64,000 bases of DNA from Adiantum capillus-veneris (GCA_014529385.2 CM043942.1:7007001-7071000), one strand, 5' to 3'. Positions 1 to 13,597 are shown, counted from the stretch's first letter. Made by a program: numbers and translations. Notes: generated by a model not told the origin, from the letters alone.

Positions 1-2086
1 CAGCATCATGAGCAATGTTCCGGAAATTTGTGAAGAGTGAGGAGCTTGAGGGTAAGAGGGACCATGCCGCCAGCAAAGGCGGGGCCATTTTACTAATATA
101 TATATGTATGTGTGTGTATATTCAAATTCAGATGTTGCAGTTTCTGTGCGTGTGTTGCTATTGATTTCTCGCTTAGGTGTCCAAGCCTATTCCGTGCATT
201 GCAAAGCGCCTCCCTGGCAGTTGTATATTCAAGGATCAACAATAACAAAGTATCGCAAAGGGCACCTACCTTAGGGGCCACCACATTTGTGTGGAGAGCT
301 TAATTTCCATTGTGTCTTGTCTACAATTTTTTTCAGTTCTCCAACGAGTTTTAGTGCTTACTGTTCAGTTCAGTCATGGTGTGCCAGTGACTCCCCCCAC
401 CATCCACTGCACCAGCCCCATCTCCCCCCACCTTTGTATCCTGTGTGTTGCAGTAATCTTGGAGTTTCAACTTTCCTCACCTATGAGCACTACTCCTTTA
501 CCCTTGCCACCACGACCTCCTTATCTCTCACACTTGCTTTAGCAACTGTTTCCACAGGAATCATGAAGCATAGGACCCTTCATGTCACTTTCACAGAGAC
601 AAGATGAGTGGTGCTGGTTTGGCTCCTATCCAGGTGTGCATATATTTGTTCCAGTTTAATACCTCAATTTCCCTTTTGGAGAGCCGCCAGTGGCCTATGC
701 TGTCCATTTACCTTTCATACACTTCCATTCACTTGAACTGCTCCTTTCCTTTTTGGAAAGTCACCAATGGCCCATGTTGTCCTTTCACTCTCCATTCCCT
801 AGTGATTAGATATGGACTGATGAGTCATATCTTTCATATGTGCATCACCACACGACCAAGGCTCCTCACATATGAGTTTCTTGCATGTACCCGCTCAATC
901 ACATGGGTGCTCCTGTCCGTGGATCCAGCTAGGGAGTACCCACTTGTTACAAGTGAGTAGCTTTACAAGTCAGGACACTGTTCACGCACTGTCATGCATG
1001 AGGTGCCACTTAGACCGTTGGCTGCACGGGACCTGCTCTTTTGTGTTTGGCTCTTGAGTCAAGCCTCAACCTCCAGATGACGACTCATTGGCATATTCTG
1101 GCCAGCCTCCTCTCAAGGAGGCTAAGCGCAATTGGAGTTGGATACGGTCCACTCTTGAGTCAAGCCTCAACCTCCCGATCAAAACTCATTGGCAGATTCT
1201 ATAAAGCCTCCTCGCAAGGAGGCTAAGTGAAATTGTAGTTAGATACGCCTGACGCCATATTATATGTAACTAGATATAATACTTTGTGGTATATTACAAA
1301 ATTACATGCAGTATCTGGGAATACTGATGGGTTCCATATGACTAGTGTCAGTGGTCCTCCCAAGATATTGCAGCAAGATTAGCGCACACACATATGTGGC
1401 CCTGTGGATATTTTGCTCGTGCAAGAGCACAAATCTTCTTTAGCCCATACTGGGCGATGTGGAAGCTGCTACTCCCTGATACAAGTCTTCCATACATAAA
1501 TGGATAAAGAAAAATCTCAAGATATTGCGAATCATAGTCAAAGACAAGTTTCAATTGTACCCCATAGATTAAACGACATTAACGTGGCACAGAAGTTTTT
1601 AGTATGACTTTTATAAGTACTCCCAAAAAAAATGCATGTACACCAAAACATCCAAAAATTATGAGATTCAACAAAAAAGGAAACGTACATGGATTATTTG
1701 TTAGAGAAGTTGACCAAAATCTTGCTATGCTTGGAGCCTAGTGAATAACGATAAACTACTTAACAAGAGCCAAACAAAGCTTAAACAAGACACACTTACT
1801 AGAATGCTTCTCTGATTGGCTAACACATGACCGTCATCTTTCATCAACACTTGTTTATGTAAATCAAAGCCTGCAAGGTAGAATTACAAAGAGCGATAAG
1901 ACTAAAAGATTTCATATTACTTTAGATTGCAAATGAAATGGTAAAAAACCATTAAGAAGAAAAAGAAGTGCTGAAAATAAATATGCTACAGAATTCTCTG
2001 TTACTTCCTCTCCTTTTAAGTCCAATAACTATGTTCTTCTTTTAATGTATGCTTGTCCATTGTGAATTGTATTTGTGCATGAATTA
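1..2086. other. No gene recognised
   Basis: No reading frame here resembles a known family, and no RNA gene or LTR end is visible. Short stretches are internally duplicated: a weak copy of about 77 bp (about 661-737 against 738-815) and a clear 101-bp tandem duplication listed separately. The frames present are short and overlap on both strands, as expected by chance. The stretch ends where a LINE ORF1 remnant begins. Confidence 0.5.
1051..1250. repeat. Two-copy 101-bp tandem duplication
   Basis: The phrase CTCTTGAGTCAAGCCTCAAC starts at 1051 and again at 1152. The following sequence repeats with scattered substitutions through AAGGAGGCTAAG and TAGATACG. Each copy contains the small inverted motif GCCTCCT...AGGAGGC, so each could form a hairpin. 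Function unknown. Confidence 0.8.
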
Positions 2087-2191
2087 GCAAGAGTCAGAGC
2101 AGCAAGAAAGGAAGGGAAGTGGGCAATATACAGGGAAGAAAAACCAGTCATCTGAGAGTTCAAGAAACCCATGCCCAAGGAGGAGATCTGA
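2087..2191 (+). pseudogene. LINE ORF1 C-terminal fragment
   Basis: Read in frame from 2087, the translation contains ARKEGKWAIYREEKPVI, one TGA stop, then EFKKPMPKEEI and a final TGA. It matches the C-terminal end of the intact ORF1 at 12250-12960, which has ARKQGKWAVYRGGKAIIQEF. This is the basic C-terminal domain of L1-type ORF1 nucleic-acid chaperones. The frame is too short and too broken to function. The homology call rests on alignment by eye over about 30 residues. Confidence 0.65.
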
Positions 2192-2354
2192 ACCACCTCT
2201 TCTTACTTCGTGTAAAATCCTAAGGATGATTTCCATTATTGTAGAATGCGCTTTTATGAGTCATAAAAGCCATTGAAGCTAGCTCTTTTTATTTTTTATT
2301 TTACATGATACCTGAAGTGAAATGTACATATGTATGTCTTTGATTGTTTCTATA

Positions 2355-2368
2355 GGTCAACGTTGGCC
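2355..2368 (+). other. LINE 3' hairpin
   Basis: GGTCAA-CG-TTGGCC can pair as a 6-bp stem including one T.G pair. It lies 22 nt before the (CT)n tract and is followed by GGACGTTAATA, the same layout as seven other copies in the window. Confidence 0.6.
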
Positions 2369-2385
2369 ACTGCAGGACGTTAATA

Positions 2386-2389
<4 letters not shown>

Positions 2390-2459
<70 letters not shown>
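2390..2459. repeat. (CT)n microsatellite between two LINE copies
   Basis: An uninterrupted CT run of about 70 nt. A LINE 3' end abuts it on the left and a 5'-truncated LINE begins at its right edge. Apparent Leu-Ser frames across it are artefacts. Confidence 0.95.
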
Positions 2460-2461
<2 letters not shown>

Positions 2462-2560
2462 ACACCCTTGCTGTCTCTTACACCGGTGGAGATTACTAGA
2501 CTCATTCGTTAGGACCTGATCCAACTGGATAGCAGGACATGGATAGAGCCGCCACAGGAG

Positions 2561-3307
2561 TTGGGCACGAAGATGGCTTTCTATAAAGAGCATCATCTTC
2601 TCCACCTCACGGGAGATGGGTTTGTGATTCGACCCAGCTACATGGATACACATATGTCTCATGGTTTGCGGTGTGCCATTGGTCAGATACGCACATCTTC
2701 ACATCAGCTGGAGATTGAGACGGGTAGATTCAGAGGGATAACAGAGCTAGAGCCAGAGACAGAGCTACATCACATATGTCATTGCACAATGTACTATGAG
2801 ATTCAGGGCCGTTTCCACTGCTTATTCAAAGAGGGTTTCAGTCCTTTCTCTAGGGTCATGAGTTATGAGGATCAGAGATGTCTTGCGCTATATCTACTTG
2901 AGTTACACAGATATAGAGACACTTTACTGGGGAGAGCTAGAGAGAGACAGTCCCAGAGACAGATTACAGATTTCTTTTCACTAGATATGGGACAGCCAGA
3001 GGAGCAACCATCACTGCAGAGCTCGGTCCCCCACTCATTTGACCACTACCGGCACTCTCATCGACCGAGCATTGGAGCTACAGAGATCCAGACGGCCACG
3101 ATTGAGGAGAGGGGCTACACAACATCGACGGAGATTACAGCAGAGGATTCGAGGCATACTCTCTCGACATCAAGAGTGCAGATGAGGATGGATTCTAGTA
3201 GTAGTAGTATTTTTGTTCTACTCTTTTTGTACCCAAACAATGGTATCACATTCACTATTTTGTATTGGATTGGTCTCATAGGTTATTTTGGCCTTTTGAA
3301 GAGTTAA
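2561..3307 (+). pseudogene. LINE ORF2 C-terminal region
   Basis: The open frame of about 248 codons starts at a TTG; no initiator is expected in a truncated copy. It carries the family C-terminus: a GTKMAFYKEHHLLHLTGDGF segment, SSHQLEIETGRFRG, and a zinc-finger-like ETELHHICHC. The upstream CxxC half, present in the sister copy at 3428-4630 as CQVCQIEPETELHYICHC, is lost by a short internal deletion. The reverse transcriptase is absent. The last 40 or so codons probably run through 3' UTR. Confidence 0.7.
3281..3293 (+). other. LINE 3' hairpin
   Basis: GGTTA-TTT-TGGCC pairs as a 5-bp stem with two wobble pairs. It is preceded by TCTCATA and followed by TTTTGAAGAGTTAATA, then a CATTTC-rich stretch and (CT)n. 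Confidence 0.6.
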
Positions 3308-3323
3308 TATAGCATTTCATTTC

Positions 3324-3424
<101 letters not shown>

Positions 3425-3427
3425 ACT

Positions 3428-4630
3428 TTGGTCATGCTGTACGGAGTGGAGATATGGGGCCCCTCAGTTGATCATCATAGCAAAGCTGGCAAAACTGACG
3501 GATGGAGATGTATGGAGAAGCCATTGGTGTCTATGATTTCTCGGATGATTAGGGCCAAGGCCTCAGTACCACATGACATTGTTAGGGCGGAGCTCGCTGC
3601 TCCTCAATTGGTGTCTATGATTTCTCGAATGATTAGGGCCAAGGCCTCAGTACCACATGACATTGTTAGGGCGGAGCTCGCTGCTCCTCCATTGGTAGTG
3701 GAGGCACTCACTCGATCAATTTCATTTATGCATAGCACTTGGGCTCTCCGTAGAGACAGATATGCTCGATTAGCACTTGAGTCTTCGCAACAGCTGGCAT
3801 TGCAGGGAGATAGATCATGTTGGTATGCAGAGATGGCATCTTGGTTTCAGTTACATGGCTTTAGTATGGACCGACTACCCCCATTTCAGTGCTTTCTTGA
3901 TGCAAACTCCATCCCCCTCACAAGGGCAGAGATTACCAGGCTCATCAGACAGGACTTGATTCAGTTGCATACGAACAGGACATGGATACAACCTACACAT
4001 GAGCTAGGTACGAAGATGACTTTCAATAGAGAGCATCTTCTCCAACTCACGGAGGATGGTTTTGTGATCAAACCAGGATACATGGATACTCATCTATCCC
4101 ACGGGATACGATGTGCTATTGGTCAGATACGCACATCCTCACATCAGCTAGAGATTGAGACAGGCAAATTTAGAGGAGTACCCGCTAAGTCCAGGATTTG
4201 TCAGGTGTGCCAAATAGAGCCAGAGACAGAGCTACATTACATATGTCACTGCCCAGTATACTATGAGATACGAGGCCGCTTTCACTATCTATTCAAAGAG
4301 GGTTTTGGGCCACTTTCTATAGTCATGAGATACCAGGATCAGAGATGCCTCGGATTATACTTACTGGAGATTCGCAAATACAGAGAGGACCTCTTGAAGA
4401 GGGGCACAATAAGAGAGATCCAGCAACAACGGAAGGTCACAGATTTCTTTCAATCACAGACAGAGGAGTTCGAGCAGCCCCCACAGCATAACAACACCAG
4501 AGGTACCAGAGGCATACTGCTTGATCGGGCGATAAGAGTTGGGGCAGTCCCGTTGCCCACAGATGAGAGGGCCCTCTCGATATCGACGCAGACTGCGACA
4601 GAGGATCCATACCATACTGGTGCGACATAA
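3428..4630 (+). pseudogene. LINE ORF2 C-terminal half (post-RT and zinc finger)
   Basis: A 400-codon open frame. It opens with [11 protein letters not shown], the conserved segment just after the LINE reverse transcriptase. [20 protein letters not shown] follows and is present twice through an in-frame 84-bp tandem duplication (3524 and 3608). Near residues 255-272 is the zinc-finger-like CQVCQIEPETELHYICHC (CxxC...ETxxH...C), typical of plant LINE ORF2 C-termini. Polymerase and endonuclease domains are absent, so it cannot act alone. The frame is otherwise intact, which suggests a fairly recent insertion. Confidence 0.75.
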
Positions 4631-4826
4631 GAGCCATCCCGGATACTGATGTATATATACATGATGCCTCGACTATCAGAGAGCTCCATTGTATCAGCTC
4701 ACCCTTTGTCTTCCCTTTGTATCAGCTTTCGCCCCACCCCTATCCACTATTTTCTTTTCAGTTCTTTATACTTTTTGAACCCAGACCTGGTATTAGATTC
4801 ACCACATGTAACCTTTTGGTCTCATA

Positions 4827-4839
4827 GGTCATTTTGGCC
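4827..4839 (+). other. LINE 3' hairpin
   Basis: GGTCA-TTT-TGGCC pairs as a 5-bp stem with one T.G pair, followed by TTTTGAAGACGTTAATA and the (CT)n tail. Confidence 0.65.
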
Positions 4840-4876
4840 TTTTGAAGACGTTAATATTACATTTCATTTCATTACA

Positions 4877-4989
<113 letters not shown>

Positions 4990-5120
4990 GAAAAAATTAG
5001 TGTTGTATATTACTGAGTACAAGATAATCCCCAACGGATGCCAAAATAGCCTATCACGTGGGGTGTACAAGCTGATGTAAGGTTGAGAGCCACTATAGTG
5101 ACAACTCGACTAGAACAATC

Positions 5121-8100
5121 TCATGGTGGTCTGTATGATGAGTGGAGGAGAAACCACTGAGGGGGTGCATAATGCCATGTAATCTGTCCACCTGTAAGTG
5201 TGAAGAAGAGTGGAGATCGGGCCCAGCGCCGAAGGAAGTCAAATCGACGAGCTTCGGCTGCTCTAGATGTACCTGAGGAAGAATCCCACTGCCAAATGAG
5301 GGTGTGAATGATGTCCAGCCAAATGGCAGTGAGGGTATCCGGAAGGAGCTATGGAGCCGCACTGAGAATATGAAGACAACGAGCTCTCCAAACATTCCAG
5401 AGTGCAATGCTAGTGATGACTGAGAAGATTTCATCACGTGTCTGAGGATCCCCCTGCCAAGCAATCTGTGGTAACATAACCAAAGTCCCTCGCCGGTAAC
5501 CAGTCGAGGTAAGCATAAGAGCTGGATCTGTGTCTGAGCCCTCGTAGAAAAGATGCGGTCCGGGCATCGGCATCAACCAGGAGACGGATCCCCAAGTGAG
5601 AAATCCATGCTGAACACCAGCTCTGCTAAGTAAAAAGCAAACTGCTAGCCACACTGCATGAGAAGACGAGCATGACCAAAGGCAGTGTGCAGGTGACTCA
5701 GGTAGGCACAAAGAGCAGCGAGTACATAACGGATCATGACCCATAGAAGCTAACCAAGTCCCAACTGGAAGTCCTGCATGTGCAATCATCCACACGACGA
5801 GCCACATGTAAATCCCAGATGGCTGACCAGAACTGTTGTAGATAGGCATGGGAGAGACCTAAATGTAACCAAAAACGCATACGAGTGGGCTGCTCTGTGT
5901 GCTGTCTCATCAATGCAAATCTTCCAATTCTGACTGTGTACTCAAAGAATGATACATGTGCACCCGTGGGGTTAGAGTGGGGCCAATGCCACTCTCTTGG
6001 GTCCCAATAAAGCTGAGATAGGGCACGACCCTCCCACACCCAAAGCCTCCAAAGAGCAGCATCAGCGGGAGCGAAACGGGGGTCAACACAACGACGCTTC
6101 CCGCGGGAGCCAACTACTCGTATGGCCTCCCATCGAGCGCCGGGGTAGACAAGGTGCGGAGAGGTAGTAGCATATGTCAGCCTAGCATGCATCCCCAAAG
6201 AGTAGTCAGTATCAACTGTGAACAGCATGGTGTCGAAACGAACTAATAAGAGAGTGCTCTGAGTAAAGAGGCCTTCCCAGCCACAATGTGGAGGCAGCTG
6301 AACCGTGCCTCGCATGACTGCGTCCCAATGTGAAGGAATGGCAGAGCCAATCTCAAGCAGTCTGTCTGTTACCCCGCGACCAATGTCATAATGTTCTGCC
6401 ACAAAATCCGCATCCAGCATACGTGTCTCATGAAACAACCGCATAGAGGTAGCAGGGCCAGTGTCCCAAGCAGCACAATCAATGTGGGTCCTCTCTCCAA
6501 GCTGACGGGGTGGATTAACCGAAGAATCAAGAACTGCATCATTCCAAATGAGAGGCTGGCGCTCAATCTCCTCACGGCATGAGGGAGGTGAGCGTTTGAT
6601 AGCTCATCGCATGGATACCCAAATCTGAAGGAGCGAGCGGATGAAGGGTGAGAGAGTACCGGTGCACAAGGGGGCATCCGTAAAGAGAAAACGATACCCT
6701 GTTTGCCAAGTATGGCCATCTCTAGTGCCGAGGCGCGGAGTCGCTGTGGAAAGAGCGGCTTGAAGAAGCATCTTCCAAGGTTCTTGGTCGGGAAAAAGAC
6801 CCCGAACAATAAGCTTGGTAAGAAGGGCGCGGCTCTGTAATTCTGGATCAATAATGCCAAGGCCACCCTCTGATCTAGGACGAATAATCGTGGACCAACG
6901 GACTCGAGCACGAGTATCAGTAGTCCCATCTGTGCCACTCCATAAAAAGTTCCGCACGAGTATGCGGAGCAGAGCTATCACACCAGAATGTAGCATCCAA
7001 CAGGAGGCCGTATACCATACTGTAGCCAGAATGACCTGGTTGGCGACCAATGCACGGCCAGCCAACGACAGATGACGTGAAGACCAATGACAGAGCTTCC
7101 TGCGAATAGACTGAAGTACGGGTGCAAACTGCTACTGTGAGGAAACGTCAAATCCAACCTGAAAACCCAGATATCTGCATGTGTGACCTAGCTGTAGCCA
7201 TGTGAAACCATCAATTACCCCCCAGGTAGGTATGTCATCACTGCCAACCAATAACCCATAGGATTTATGCCAGTTAATGCGTGCACCACTGGCAAGGCAA
7301 AAAACCTCCAGGGCTCCCCGCATGGCATCAAGAGCTGCTATCAAATAACGCAACATCAGCATAGTGTCATCAGCAAACTCCTGATCGATAAGGTCCAGAG
7401 CTGTAGGTACTGGCATGGTCAAGCCACGAAATGCATGACTCTGAGCACGAAGAAAGTCGGACATAGTCTCTCCCACAAACAAATACAGGTATGCTGCTAA
7501 AGGGCATCCCTGACGGACAGATTGAGAGAGCTCAAAACTGCGACTGACACGACCACCAATAGTAATAGCACTGCTAGCAGTCCTGAAGAGAGCGGAAATG
7601 CCTGAGATCCATCTCGAAGGGAAACCCATCCTGACTAATGATCCTTCAAGGAACTCCCACTCAACACGATCGTATGCTTTCTCAAAGTCAAGGATGAAAA
7701 AAGCGAGAGGTTCAGAAGATGATCTGGCCCACTCTACTGCCTCATAAAAAGTGAAGATATTATCCAGTATGCATCGATCCATGACAAAGCCTGTCTGAGA
7801 AGTGTGAATAATATCTGGTAAGAACGGTCGCAAGCGATGGCTGATCAGTAACGCTAATATCTTGTAGACCGAAGGGAGTAGGGTAATAGGTCTCCACTGG
7901 CGAAGCTGAGTGGTGTCACCTCCTTTCGGAATAAGAGATATGAGACCTGAACAAAGATCTGGATGCATATATCCTAATGCAAAGATATCCTGACAACCAC
8001 GAAGCAGTGGTATATCCAATACATCCCAATAGGTCAAAAAGAAAGCTCTAGTGAGGCCATCCTCGCCTGGACAGGAAGATGGATCTAGACTCTCGATAAC

Positions 8101-9531
8101 AGCATGAAGCTCTGCAAGTGTGAATGGAGCCAACAAGATCTCTGCCATAGTGTCTGTAGAACGACGTCGGGTGTGATGCCAGATCTGCTCACGGGCAAGT
8201 AAAACCTCAGTAGTGCATACATCAACAGTGAACAATGCCTCAAAATAATCTGCAGACATATCAAGAATAACATCAGGATGCATATGAAGGTTTCCTTGAG
8301 CATCGCACAAAGTCCTGAGGGTGGTGCCAGGAGGGCGCTCTTTACGCGCAGCGAAGAAGTCCTTATTCATTCGATCAGCTTTAGCTATCTAATGAGATAC
8401 TGAAGCATGATGAGTGAACTCAGACCTAGCCTCCTGTACGCGACGAATTTTCTGTGTGAGCTCTGTCTGTCTAGCAGCGAGATAAGCATCCTGAGGCCAT
8501 TCCTCAAGCAAGCGCTGTGTGGAACCAAGAGGAATGTGTAGGTCAGACTCGCGTACTCTCAACTGACGATGAATACTAGCAGTTTGATCACGGCAGTAAA
8601 TACTAGACTGAGTAATGCAATGAGCAAAGAACTCTCCAGGGGGACCACAATAAGAAGCACCCGTGGACCACAAGTCACGAATCTGCTGCTGTAAAACTTC
8701 AGTGTTGAGAACACTGTCAGGGATGCGACAGCCTTGTCTCTGTGCAGCGGATCTAGTGAAAGAGATAAACAATGAGATGGGAAAATGATCTAAGAGACTG
8801 GTCCCTCGCCAAATAGTAGTTAAACCACCTAGAGCTGCTGCCCAAGGGCCAATGTAAAAACGATCAAGTCGCTCTAATAATCTTCCCCGCTGTCTCTGAA
8901 ACCCCCACGAGTAATGAAGTGTAGCAGGGTGGTGACCAAAAGAGGGTATGTGCCAGGCGTCAACACCTTGAATAGCTAGAAGAAATCGATCCCAAGCTGA
9001 CTGCTCATCTGGAGAAATGGATGATAGAACTGGAGGAGTGATCGATCGCTAGTCGGAGTCGCTCTCGACGTTGTTGAAGTCACCTCCAACAACCCAAGAG
9101 TCTACAACAGGTAGAGCAGCAGCCAAGGAGGACCAAAAATGAGCTCTCTCCCGAGGAGTAGTGGGTGCATATACTGACATAAAACCAATGATAGAGTCCC
9201 GAATCCGAATAGAAACATAGATTGCTCTGCCAGCGACAAGGGTGCCATGCTGCTGAACTGATGCCAAGTATCGTGGCCCCACTGAAATGCATACACCGCA
9301 ACTCTGTCCATGAATGCCTAGAGCAAGCTCCCAAAAAGTGTGAGCGCCCGAGGGCATGAGATTACCAAAGGGAGTGGCAATCTTATGCTCCTGTACTAGT
9401 AATATATCCACAGTGCCTACTACATGAGCGTGTAAATCTCTGCGAAGTAAAAGCTTACGGGAACCTCTTACCCGAGAAGTCTGTAAACCATTAGTATTCC
9501 AAGAAACTACATGTAAATCCATAGTCTGCAT
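5121..9531 (-). pseudogene. LINE ORF2: endonuclease, reverse transcriptase, zinc finger
   Basis: Endonuclease, reverse transcriptase and C-terminal finger occur in order on the minus strand. The N-terminal APE-type endonuclease (9531 to about 8800) shows SWNTNGL, QEHK, VYAPTTPRERAHFW and GGDFNN. The reverse transcriptase (about 8200-7130) shows LIPKGG, RPITLL, LDFEKAYDRVEWEFL, RQGCPL and the catalytic FADD. The C-terminal finger is CTRCSLCLPESPAHCLWSC (about 5730). The product nicks target DNA and copies its own RNA there. In-frame stops are at 9049, 8389, 7132, 6604 and 5349, with one frameshift near 5750-5850. The frame resumes after the 5349 stop and ends with HSSYRPP at 5121. Original length about 1,470 codons. 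Confidence 0.85.
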
Positions 9532-9554
9532 GAAAGAATTGGTAAAGCATCTGA

Positions 9555-11341
9555 CTAACTGCGCATCTTCTTGGAGGCAGTTGGGCCATCCAAGGGATGA
9601 GCTTCTGGCGAGAGGAAAGCAACCCGCAAGCCCTCTCTAAAATATGGTGTCTCATTGCACCAACTGCGAACCTCAGCTTGTTTACATTGCATGACCGATG
9701 CGGCAGCTTTGACACCCCAAATGCGCATAGACATAGGAAGCACCACATCTGAGGATACATGAATGATCATAGGCAATGAATAGCAAGCATAAACATCACT
9801 CCATTCCATTGCACCAATACATGAAGGGAAGTGTGGAGACAATACATCTGGAGCGGAAGTAGACAACCATAAATGAAGCTGAGCCATAGTTTGTGCATGC
9901 ACAAAATGCAAAACCTGATCCTCGGACCATTCCTGAGCTACATGGAATGGAAGGAAAAAGGAATGGGTAGGCTGAGAGCGACTGCCTATTAAAGAGGGAA
10001 CACAACCTGGTTTGTGATGCATAAGGTATAGCTGCACCCGCAATGGTCCTTCTAAGTCACCGCACATTTCAGCCCGATGAGTGCCCCAGGAAAGAGGGCA
10101 AGAGCTGAGAAAACTGCGTGGGACGTAAGTATGAGCGGCTGAAGGAGGGGGTGGACCAGAAGGTGGAGGGGGGGGAGTAAGGGCGAGAGGGAGAGGAGGA
10201 AAAGGGAGAGGTAGTAACGGTGAATGATCCATCTGCATGGGAATAGGGACCTCGGGAGTAGGGGAAGGAGCGGGCAGGGGAATGGCAAGTGAAGGAGGAG
10301 TTGGTAGCAGAGGTAAGTCATCCTGGGCTGAAGAAGAAGAATGGCGAGGAGAAGGTGGGGGTAAGGGAGTGGCGGAAACTTGAGAGGGAGCAAGAGAGTT
10401 AACACTGGGGGTTGCATGCGGGGTGGGTTGTTGACGAGGACGGAAGGAATGGTTACGAAGGAATGGTTACGACCTACTGTCTGCCATGCAGTCTCAATAG
10501 GAACTGAAGCAAAGGGAGGAACATGGAGGGTTGAAGCTCTGGGAACACCCTTAGGCTGCTAAGGTGCTCGAGTAGTAGTAGTAGGAACCGACTGTGGATG
10601 CTGACCACGTGGCTGGGCGTGGGTGCCACGAGCTGGCTGCTGTTGTCGCCGATGGCGTGGCTAAGTAGGGCAATCGCGAGCCAAGTGTCCCATCTCGTGA
10701 CAACGTAAATATTGTCCTGGGCGGCCAATGACTACCATTCGGCAAGAGTAGTCTCGATCACGCACAGCCACAGTAACTGTATCTGGTAATGAAGTATCCC
10801 CAAACACCAGGACCTGAATGCGAGGTGGACCAGATGAGAAGATGCAGGATCCTGGAACTACCATGCTAAAATGAGCAACAATCATCTGAAGAAGATGCTC
10901 ATCAATAAAATGGAGAGGCATATCCAGGAAGGAAAGTGTTAGAGGAAATCTGGGAATAAGATGTCTACTGTCAAACTCCTCAGTAGTAAACTCGGGATAC
11001 CACCTCACCAAGTATATCATTCTGCGATCAGAGAGTATCGGAGAGCGAGCCAAGAGAGCTGAGGCAGTGGCGGGATCTGAAAGACGTACCATGAATATGC
11101 CTCTGCCAAGTAATGTAAGTTCCGAGACCCGTCCCTGAGTAGTGCCCAATGCAATATGGCACCAATCACGTATAGAAGAGCGAGGTGGAGACTGTCCAAT
11201 CATCCGGCCAACCAAGGCATGTTGTGCCAAGTGTTGAATTTTGGAGTCAATGTGTGTCAACAGGTCACCGGTACAATCCACGCGACAGGCAAGTGGTGAT
11301 GGAGCGCCGTGTGTAGCACTCAAGACCGGCAAAGCCGCCAT
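9555..11341 (-). pseudogene. LINE ORF1, DUF4283-like with zinc knuckle
   Basis: The first 226 codons (11341-10661) resemble the DUF4283 domain of plant LINE ORF1 proteins: RGIFMVRLSDPATASALLAR, then LVRWYPEF, then a basic region. It ends in a zinc knuckle YLRCHEMGHLARDC, whose expected first Cys is Tyr. A stop at 10661 and a frameshift before 10238 separate this from a proline-rich linker and a C-terminal part (10238-9555, ending GPTASKKMRS). The protein would coat the element RNA. The start at 11341 is the first Met (MAALPVLSATHG). Calls are by motif only; the C-terminal part resembles nothing I can name. Confidence 0.7.
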
Positions 11342-11944
<603 letters not shown>

Positions 11945-12249
11945 CTAGCTGCACTGGCCGCCCTGGCTTTGCGTGCACCGACAAGCTCGAGCTCGCCCTG
12001 GCCGAAACCTGCTGCAGGTCGACAGTCTCACAGCCCCGACGGAGTTCTCTGCACGACGGGCTTGGCTGCACGAGCTGCCTCTGCACGAAATCTTTTCGGT
12101 TGCACGAGGGCCTTGCCTGCAGGAGCTGCCTCTTCAAGAAACCATTTCGGCTGCCCGAACCTCTGGCTTTTTGTTTTGAGAGCACTAAGCCTAACCCAAC
12201 AAACTCCCTACCTAGGGTTTGTTCCCACGGTAGCCGACCCTCTCCCAGA

Positions 12250-12960
12250 ATGAACACCCCTAAGCCTGCAGCAAAGAGCCGACCAAGCTTTGCAACAATC
12301 GTTGCAGCCCCAAGCAAGCTCACACAGATTGCACAACTCCAAGCAGCCCTCGACCAGGTAATGGAGGAGAACCGTGACCTCAAAGCTCGCCTTGGCAAGC
12401 TTGAGACACGCTTCGACTCCATGGTCGAGCTTGCCACCGACAAAGCAAAAGAAGTCGAATCAAAGGTCACTCAAGCCCAATCGATCACCTTTGCCAAAGT
12501 TCAAACATGCCTGACAGCAGAGCTTCGCGAACAAAAACTTCAAGAAGAAAATGCCCTCAAGGTTCGCATTGGTGGGCTCCCCTCGCCATGGTGTAACATT
12601 GAGGACACCCTCGAGGAAGCGATCACCAAGCTCAACGACATCCTTCTACCAATTAACATCAAGCCTGAAAAGGTTTCTTGGATCAACGATACACACAGGC
12701 AAGTACCACCCGAACACTGCCTTCTTACTTTCAAAGATAGAGAGGATAAGCTGCAATTACTACGACAAGCCCGACTCCTCAAAGAGACAAAGATTTGGTT
12801 CAACGAGGAGCTGACCACAACTCAATTGAAGATAAAAAAGAGCGAGCTCAAGAAAATGCACGAAGCCCGCAAGCAAGGTAAATGGGCAGTCTATCGAGGT
12901 GGTAAAGCCATCATTCAAGAATTTCGAGCCTCCAAAAAGGCTCTGTCCAACCCTCCCTAG
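12250..12960 (+). CDS. L1-type ORF1 protein (RNA-binding chaperone), intact
   Basis: Encodes 236 aa. Residues 1-23 are a basic lead-in with SFATIVAAPSK. About 24-100 is a heptad-rich coiled coil (QLQAALDQVMEENRDLKARL) expected to trimerise. About 102-175 matches the RRM-like domain (LKVRIGGLPSPW). About 176-225 is the basic C-terminal domain (IWFNEELTTTQLKIKK, ARKQGKWAVYRGGKAII). Such proteins bind and chaperone LINE RNA. The frame is open upstream to 11830, but that part only translates the CT tract as Leu-Ser. ATG at 12250 is chosen because the conserved domains begin soon after it. No stop or frameshift is present, unlike every other LINE ORF here. Confidence 0.8.
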   Translation: MNTPKPAAKSRPSFATIVAAPSKLTQIAQLQAALDQVMEENRDLKARLGKLETRFDSMVELATDKAKEVESKVTQAQSITFAKVQTCLTAELREQKLQEENALKVRIGGLPSPWCNIEDTLEEAITKLNDILLPINIKPEKVSWINDTHRQVPPEHCLLTFKDREDKLQLLRQARLLKETKIWFNEELTTTQLKIKKSELKKMHEARKQGKWAVYRGGKAIIQEFRASKKALSNPP

Positions 12961-13072
12961 ATCTTGTTTCCTTTTTTCCCTTATCCCAATGATTGGACCC
13001 TCAGTCCTTAACTAATATGTATCCGACCCAGAAGCAACAAGTCGATGTAATGCCTTTTGTGACGGTCCCATG

Positions 13073-13086
13073 GGTCATATATGACC
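13073..13086 (+). other. LINE 3' hairpin (perfect palindrome)
   Basis: GGTCATATATGACC is fully self-complementary. It is followed by TACGTGGACGATAAATCAAT and then (CT)n, closely matching the full-span LINE end at 47428. Confidence 0.7.
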
Positions 13087-13102
13087 TACGTGGACGATAA
13101 AT

Positions 13103-13210
<108 letters not shown>

Positions 13211-13597
13211 TCCGTTATACTATGAGATACCAGGCCGCTTTCATTGTCTATTCAGAGACGGCTATGGACCGTTGGCTAGAGTCATGAGATATCAGGATCA
13301 GAGATGCCTCGGGTTGTTTTTGGTGGAGCTGCGCAGACATAGGGAGAGGTCTCTTGAGGATATTAAGCAGTGGGAGACATTCACAAGGGGAGATTGTTGC
13401 TAAATTAGGTTTATCTGACAGAAAAATAATTGGGTTTATCTGACAGAAATATAATTTTGAATGAATTATTGGATTTATAAGTGAGAGGGTTTTCTCGCTT
13501 GGAACACGAGGAAAAATAATTCTAAATGACTTATTGGAATTTTAAGTGAGAGGGTTTTTCTCACTGGAGACATTCGAGCACAAAGTATTCCTAGTGC

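Larger units (their letters stand above)
2087..2389 (+). mobile_element. 3' remnant of an ORF1-only L1-like LINE
   Basis: The remnant holds the C-terminal end of an L1-type ORF1 (2087-2191), about 160 bp of 3' UTR, the shared LINE 3' hairpin (2355-2368) and a (CT)n tract. No reverse transcriptase coding lies between ORF1 and the 3' end. That is the same layout as the better preserved copy at 11942-13105. The 5' end cannot be placed. Confidence 0.6.
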